Origin: Bacteroidales bacterium
GTDB taxonomy: Bacteria; Bacteroidota; Bacteroidia; Bacteroidales; F082
DNA: 64,000 nucleotides
Direction of reading: 5' to 3'
Assembly: GCA_017477425.1 (NCBI GenBank)
Contig: JAFUVT010000028.1
Coordinates: 1-64,000, forward strand
In this document: positions 60,118-64,000 of the stretch, piece by piece
How positions within the stretch are numbered: the first letter of the stretch is position 1
Layout of the letters: each line of letters starts with the position of its first letter
The notes under the pieces: model-generated
What the model was told of the DNA's origin: nothing
The model's database searches: none
The model's input: the letters and a program-made list of their open reading frames with translations, nothing else
Translations under genes and position numbers: made by a program

Positions 60118-62006
60118 GAACCCGTAAAAACCATTTGCGCAAAACCCACAACGCGACGAGCAAAAGGATGGATTACATCCTTTTGGCCGTCATCATGCTG
60201 GTGGCGGCCGTGCTACGCTTGTGGAAACTCGGACAAGTGCCCTTCATGCACGACGAGTTCAGCGCCCTGCTGCGCACGCGCTTCGACAACTTCCACGACT
60301 TCATCCAGCAAGGCGTGATGCCTGACAGCCATCCCATCGGAGTGCAACTGTTCCTTTGGGGTTGGGTGAAACTCTTCGGCTGGAGCGAGTTCTGGGTTAA
60401 GCTGCCCTTCGTGCTGATGGGCATCGGCTCCATATACCTTATTTATTTAATAGGACGGCAATGGTTCAACCGGAAAGTCGGTTTGTTTTCCGCTGCGTTC
60501 TTTGCCGTCAGCCAGTTTACGGTGTTTTACAGCCAGCTGGCGCGACCCTACTCACCAGGCATGTTTTTCGTCCTGCTGATGGCATATTATTGGCATAAGG
60601 TCGTTTTCGGGACGAAAACGACGACAAGGGACTACGTTGGTTTCGCCCTCTCGGCATGGGCCTGCAGCCTCATCCAGTATTTCTCCATCGCACAAGCGGG
60701 ATTGATTTTCCTGACCGGCTTGTTTTTCTTACCCAAAGAACGTCGCAAAGCCTATTGGCTCAGCGGAATTGGTGCTGTGGCAATGTTTGCTCCCACCCTG
60801 CCCATTTTCTACCAACAGCTCTTCGTCAGCGGCAGCATCGGGGGCTGGCTGAGTGCCCCAAAAGGCATTTTCCTCATCAACTTCATCGAACACACGATGA
60901 ACTACTCGCAACTGTTCATGTTTGCCGTAGGCATCATCATCCTGTTGCCCATCATCCTAGGCAAGCGCGACAAAAGCAACAATCCCTTGCGCTGGGCGGG
61001 CCTGGGTTGGTTTGTCATCATCTTTGCCATCGCCTTCGTATACTCCTTGTTCAGAGAGCCTATTTTGCAACATAGCACGCTGATTTTCAGCTATCCATTC
61101 GTCATCATAGTGGCGTTTTCGCTGTTCAAGAACCGCACTCTGTCGCCCTGGCAAAATGCCTTGGTGGTGGCCGCCATCCTCTTTATAGGGACAGTTTCGC
61201 TCATCATGGAACGTCGGCATTACGACCTGATGTATCATCAAGGCTTCGACCAGATTGCCGTGGAGATGCAGGCCGACAAAGAAAAATACGGCGAGCAAAT
61301 CCAATTTGCCACCCGTGCCGAGATTGGTGAGGCTGCCGAGTTTTATCAAGCGCCAACAGGCATCGAAAACCGCATCGTCCTCAACCGCTACAGCTCGCTA
61401 AACGACTTCTACCAATGGCTGCAAGAGCACGGCGAAACCCCAATGTTGGGTTTCGGCTGGACCGACTACATCCACCCCATTTGGGAAGCCACTGCCGTAG
61501 GCCATTATCCATATATCAGCAAGCAGAAGGACTGGTTCACCTCACGTTATCTAACCATGGGGAAAACGGCTACGGAAGACAGCGAATATGCTCTCACCAC
61601 CTTGAACGAGACGCCCTATCCCTTCCACAACGGCATGGAATGGGGCTGCACAAGCATTGTTTGCGGCGACTCGCTTCCCGACAACGTGGAGAGCATCGGT
61701 TTCATCGCCGATCTTCGCTGCCACGACACAGTGAGCGACTGCGTGATCGTCATCGAAGTCAAGGACATCGAAAAGGACTCTGTCGTGCTTTGGTATGGCT
61801 CACCGACACAAGACATCCGTTTCGCGCCCGGGAAAAACACCATCGCAAGCGCCATCCCTCTCAACGAGGTAGGTGGACTCAAGGGCAAGACCATCAAAGC
61901 ATACATCTGGAACAAAGGGCATGGCCTGTTGACACAGGACAAGATGAGCCTGTATCTCACCCGAAAAGACCCTGTTCTGACTGGGCTTTACGAGCCCTTG
62001 AACTAA
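60114..62006 (+). CDS. Glycosyltransferase family 39-like (ArnT/PMT type) membrane protein
   Basis: The 630-residue protein begins with a basic tail and then a first helix (YILLAVIMLVAAVLRLWKL). The extracytoplasmic loop PFMHDEFSALLRTRFDNF carries the Asp-Glu typical of the GT39/ArnT first loop. At least nine more hydrophobic segments run to about residue 365 (WVKLPFVLMGIGSIYLIYLI, VGLFSAAFFAVSQFTVFYSQ). The C-terminal 260 residues are a soluble extracytoplasmic part. Members move sugars from polyprenyl phosphate to lipid or protein; the acceptor here is unknown. It is coupled to pyrH by ATGA. Confidence 0.8.
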   Translation: MRTRKNHLRKTHNATSKRMDYILLAVIMLVAAVLRLWKLGQVPFMHDEFSALLRTRFDNFHDFIQQGVMPDSHPIGVQLFLWGWVKLFGWSEFWVKLPFVLMGIGSIYLIYLIGRQWFNRKVGLFSAAFFAVSQFTVFYSQLARPYSPGMFFVLLMAYYWHKVVFGTKTTTRDYVGFALSAWACSLIQYFSIAQAGLIFLTGLFFLPKERRKAYWLSGIGAVAMFAPTLPIFYQQLFVSGSIGGWLSAPKGIFLINFIEHTMNYSQLFMFAVGIIILLPIILGKRDKSNNPLRWAGLGWFVIIFAIAFVYSLFREPILQHSTLIFSYPFVIIVAFSLFKNRTLSPWQNALVVAAILFIGTVSLIMERRHYDLMYHQGFDQIAVEMQADKEKYGEQIQFATRAEIGEAAEFYQAPTGIENRIVLNRYSSLNDFYQWLQEHGETPMLGFGWTDYIHPIWEATAVGHYPYISKQKDWFTSRYLTMGKTATEDSEYALTTLNETPYPFHNGMEWGCTSIVCGDSLPDNVESIGFIADLRCHDTVSDCVIVIEVKDIEKDSVVLWYGSPTQDIRFAPGKNTIASAIPLNEVGGLKGKTIKAYIWNKGHGLLTQDKMSLYLTRKDPVLTGLYEPLN

Positions 62007-62101
62007 GGGGAAACCGTTTTTGGAACAATTTTTGCGAGGCTTCTTTGGAATGATAAAGCACAAAAAATGACACAGAACCGCTTCCGAAACGAAAAAAAGC
62101 C

Positions 62102-62109
62102 TATTTTTG
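62102..62109 (+). promoter_or_regulatory. -7 box (TATTTTTG) for frr
   Basis: TATTTTTG lies 19 bp before the frr ATG. Confidence 0.6.
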
Positions 62110-62128
62110 CCCTCAAATTTTTAAAGCT

Positions 62129-62692
62129 ATGACAGAAGATTCCCAATTTGTATTAGACGAAGCCACTGAGAGCATGGACAACACCATCAAGCACTTGGAG
62201 CACGAATTCCAAGGCATCAGGGCAGGAAAAGCCAGTCCAGCCATGCTGAACGGCGTTATGGTTGAATACTACGGCACGACGGTGCCTATCGAGCAGACCG
62301 CCAACATCGGCTGCACCGATGCCCGCATGATTGTGGTGCAACCCTTCGACAAGAGCGCGCTCAACAACATCGCCAAAGCCATCTTGAATGCCAATTTGGG
62401 CTTCAATCCCATCAACAACGGCGAGATCTTGCGCATAGCCGTGCCCGCCCTTACCGAGGAACGCCGCCGCGACCTCGTGAAGCGCACCAAGAACGCCGCC
62501 GAGGAAGCCAAGGTCGGCATCCGTGGCATCCGCCGCAACGCCAACGACGAAGCCAAGAAACTCGAAAAAGACACCATTTCGGAAGACGAGTCGAAGCTCC
62601 TGCAAGAGGAGATCCAGAAACTCACCGACAAATACATCAAGAAAATCGACGACCTCACTGAGCTGAAGTCGAAGGATATTCTGACAGTGTAA
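62129..62692 (+). CDS. frr: Ribosome recycling factor
   Basis: RRF splits the post-termination ribosome together with EF-G. The 187-residue length and motifs are standard: AGKASPAMLNGVMVEYYGT, IVVQPFDKSALNNIAKAIL, IAVPALTEERRRDLVKRTKN, IRRNANDEAKKLEKD, and the end ELKSKDILTV. Its TAA stop is the first three bases of the palindrome shared with ddl. Confidence 0.97.
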   Translation: MTEDSQFVLDEATESMDNTIKHLEHEFQGIRAGKASPAMLNGVMVEYYGTTVPIEQTANIGCTDARMIVVQPFDKSALNNIAKAILNANLGFNPINNGEILRIAVPALTEERRRDLVKRTKNAAEEAKVGIRGIRRNANDEAKKLEKDTISEDESKLLQEEIQKLTDKYIKKIDDLTELKSKDILTV

Positions 62693-62727
62693 ACGAAAAA
62701 GGAGCCGAATGGCTCCTTTTTCGTTTA
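62690..62727. terminator. Bidirectional terminator whose ends are both stop codons
   Basis: TAAACGAAAAAGGAGCC, loop GAAT, GGCTCCTTTTTCGTTTA is a perfect 17-bp stem. The first TAA is the frr stop and the last TTA is the ddl stop on the other strand, so the two convergent genes share one terminator with no spare base. Confidence 0.92.
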
Positions 62728-63696
62728 AAGAACATTTTCAATCGCCATGCCGAACAGCCGTTCCAAGGTCAGGCCGAAGCAACGCGCCTGCGCGGGGATG
62801 ATGCTCGCCTCCGACATGCCGGGGACAATGTTCGCCTCGATGAAGAACACGCCCTCGTCGCTGACGATATAGTCCATGCGGACAAAACCCTTGCATTCCA
62901 GCTTCTCATACAGCATCGCCGTCGTGGCCTTGATTTCCAGCTCGATGTCTTCGTCCACTTGGGCAGGCGTCACCTCGTCACATTTGCCGGCGGTGTATTT
63001 CGCCTCATAGTCGAAGAACTCGTTCTTGCTGCAAATCTCGGTGAGCGGAAACACCATCATCTTGCCTTGGTAATTCATGGCGCCACAGCCAAATTCGCGA
63101 CCGTCGACGAATTTTTCGCACATCACTTGTCCGCCAGCGGCCATGGCCGTCTCGATGGCAGGAGCCAATTGCTCAACGGTCTTCACCTTGGTCACGCCCA
63201 CGCTGGAACCGTTGCAAGTCGGCTTGACGAACAGCGGCAGTCCCAACTGCTTGACGATTTCGGCTTCGTCGAAAGTGTCACCTTTATTAATCAGCACCGA
63301 TGGCGACACGTTGACCCCGTAGGAAGCCACCACACGCTTGCAGAAATCCTTGTGGAAGGTGAGCGCGCAAGTGGTCAGGCCCGACGAAGTGCAAGGGATG
63401 CCCATCAGCTCCAGATAGCCCGAAAGCGGCCCGTTTTCGCCCGGTTCGCCATGCACGGCATTGAAAGCCACGTCAAATTTCACCTTGCGTCCATCGACTT
63501 GGATGGAAAAATCGTTCTTGTCGACATCGACATGCGTGCCGTCGTCGAGGAGGCCGTACCAGCCTTTTTTTGACACTACAACAATTTGAGAATCATAAAG
63601 TTGCGGATTCAAATTCTTTTTCACCACATGGGCACTTTTGACGGAGATTTCGAATTCTCCAGAATCACCGCCACAAATAATTGCCACGTTTTTCAT
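62725..63696 (-). CDS. ddl: D-alanine-D-alanine ligase
   Basis: Ddl makes the D-Ala-D-Ala dipeptide for peptidoglycan. The 323-residue ATP-grasp protein shows VAIICGGDSGEFEISVKSAH, FNAVHGEPGENGPLSGYLEL, PLFVKPTCNGSSVGVTKVK, CEKFVDGREFGCG and FIEANIVPGMSEASIIPAQA. The EXNXXPG metal motif appears as EANIVPG. It is divergent from the PASTA gene, another wall-related protein. Confidence 0.96.
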   Translation of the reverse strand: MKNVAIICGGDSGEFEISVKSAHVVKKNLNPQLYDSQIVVVSKKGWYGLLDDGTHVDVDKNDFSIQVDGRKVKFDVAFNAVHGEPGENGPLSGYLELMGIPCTSSGLTTCALTFHKDFCKRVVASYGVNVSPSVLINKGDTFDEAEIVKQLGLPLFVKPTCNGSSVGVTKVKTVEQLAPAIETAMAAGGQVMCEKFVDGREFGCGAMNYQGKMMVFPLTEICSKNEFFDYEAKYTAGKCDEVTPAQVDEDIELEIKATTAMLYEKLECKGFVRMDYIVSDEGVFFIEANIVPGMSEASIIPAQARCFGLTLERLFGMAIENVL

Positions 63697-63704
63697 ATTT
63701 TTTG

Positions 63705-63712
63705 TAATTTTG
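63705..63712 (+). promoter_or_regulatory. -7 box (TAATTTTG) for the PASTA gene
   Basis: TAATTTTG lies 78 bp before the PASTA ATG, in the 94-bp gap divergent from ddl; the leader holds a small ACTCAAAAGTGAGT hairpin. Confidence 0.4.
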
Positions 63713-63790
63713 TCGGTTTAAACTTCATAACAATAAATTCACTCAAAAGTGAGTTGTAAAAAACACGGCTAAAATAGTAAAAATAGAAAT

Positions 63791-64000
63791 ATGGGACGAC
63801 TTCACTTTCTCAAGGAAAAAAAATTTTATCTCAACCTGCTCCTCATATTGGCGTTGTGTGTCGCCTTGATTTGGCTAACATTCAGGCTTTTAGACAGATA
63901 CACACGTCACGACAAGGTCTACACCATGCCCGATTTTGTGGGACAGGACTTCCGTCAGGTGAAACATGACTACTCGCGCGACTTCCACTTCATCCTCATC
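63791..64000 (+). CDS. PASTA domain protein, cut by the window edge
   Basis: Seventy codons are visible, open to the edge. A short basic start (MGRLHFLKEKKFYLN) is followed by a transmembrane helix (LLLILALCVALIWLTFRLL) and the beginning of a PASTA domain (YTMPDFVGQDFRQVKHDY). In Bacteroidota an anchored PASTA protein next to ddl is a usual arrangement and presumably binds peptidoglycan. No kinase domain precedes it, so it is not a PknB-type kinase. Confidence 0.8.
   Translation, partial: MGRLHFLKEKKFYLNLLLILALCVALIWLTFRLLDRYTRHDKVYTMPDFVGQDFRQVKHDYSRDFHFILI

Overview
The window looks like chromosomal DNA of an uncultured Bacteroidales (phylum Bacteroidota), probably a gut or rumen type. The evidence is proteins with type IX secretion (T9SS) C-terminal sorting domains (types A and B), a TonB-dependent receptor with a carboxypeptidase-regulatory plug extension, DUF2027/Smr, DUF1573, YbbR and PspC/LiaF-like proteins, a 1,100-residue SecA, an eukaryote-type glycogen branching enzyme, and the Bacteroidota -7 promoter motif TAnnTTTG, which recurs a short distance upstream of about two dozen starts. 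No rRNA, phage, IS transposase or CRISPR array is visible. Forty-five protein genes and one tRNA are called.

Layout. 0.2-11 kb: a secreted NodB-like protein with purN; a YitT permease; an AlbA_2/Schlafen-type protein; tRNA-Arg(CCG); a DUF2027-Smr protein; and an MbnP-like lipoprotein, an MbnH/MauG-like dihaem protein and a YtqA-type radical SAM protein in one run. 11-18 kb: aspartate kinase, a 1,080-residue flavoprotein that fuses three normally separate subunits, and convergent iorBA. 18-24 kb: a leftward operon (T9SS type B protein, DUF1573, yajC, ybbR, coaE) and a secreted amidase. 24-34 kb: urocanate hydratase, a carboxyltransferase with an unusual biotinyl domain, and a glycan group (glgB, GH13, GH29). 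34-38.7 kb: a SirTM-type sirtuin with its partner macrodomain, behind an oligopeptidase B gene. 38-49 kb: mostly exported proteins, a TonB receptor with a TPR/HTH sensor, and PspC. 49-64 kb: housekeeping genes (birA, pyrE, NUDIX, coaD, secA, pyrH, frr, ddl) interrupted by an AAA ATPase gene lying between repeat blocks.

The most unusual signal is a set of short palindromic repeats. Family A is a 28-bp palindrome, GTAGAGACG...CGTCTCTAC. Family B carries TTCGACAGGCTCAGGGACC. Family C is CATAGATTCC...GGAATGACATG. All three occur between genes, but they also sit in frame inside conserved genes: a SirTM sirtuin, its macrodomain, oligopeptidase B, a radical SAM enzyme and BirA. They add about 10-24 codons each without breaking the frame, much like the Rickettsia palindromic elements. 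The two family C copies share an identical core but have different outer arms that are each self-complementary.

A second unusual signal is a pair of directly repeated 92-bp blocks, each made of two 38-bp palindromes (GTGTCCAC...GTGGACAC), which exactly bracket the single AAA ATPase gene at 57.0-58.5 kb. A third is a 123-bp nested hairpin upstream of pyrH. All calls come from reading the sequence alone; no database search was run.
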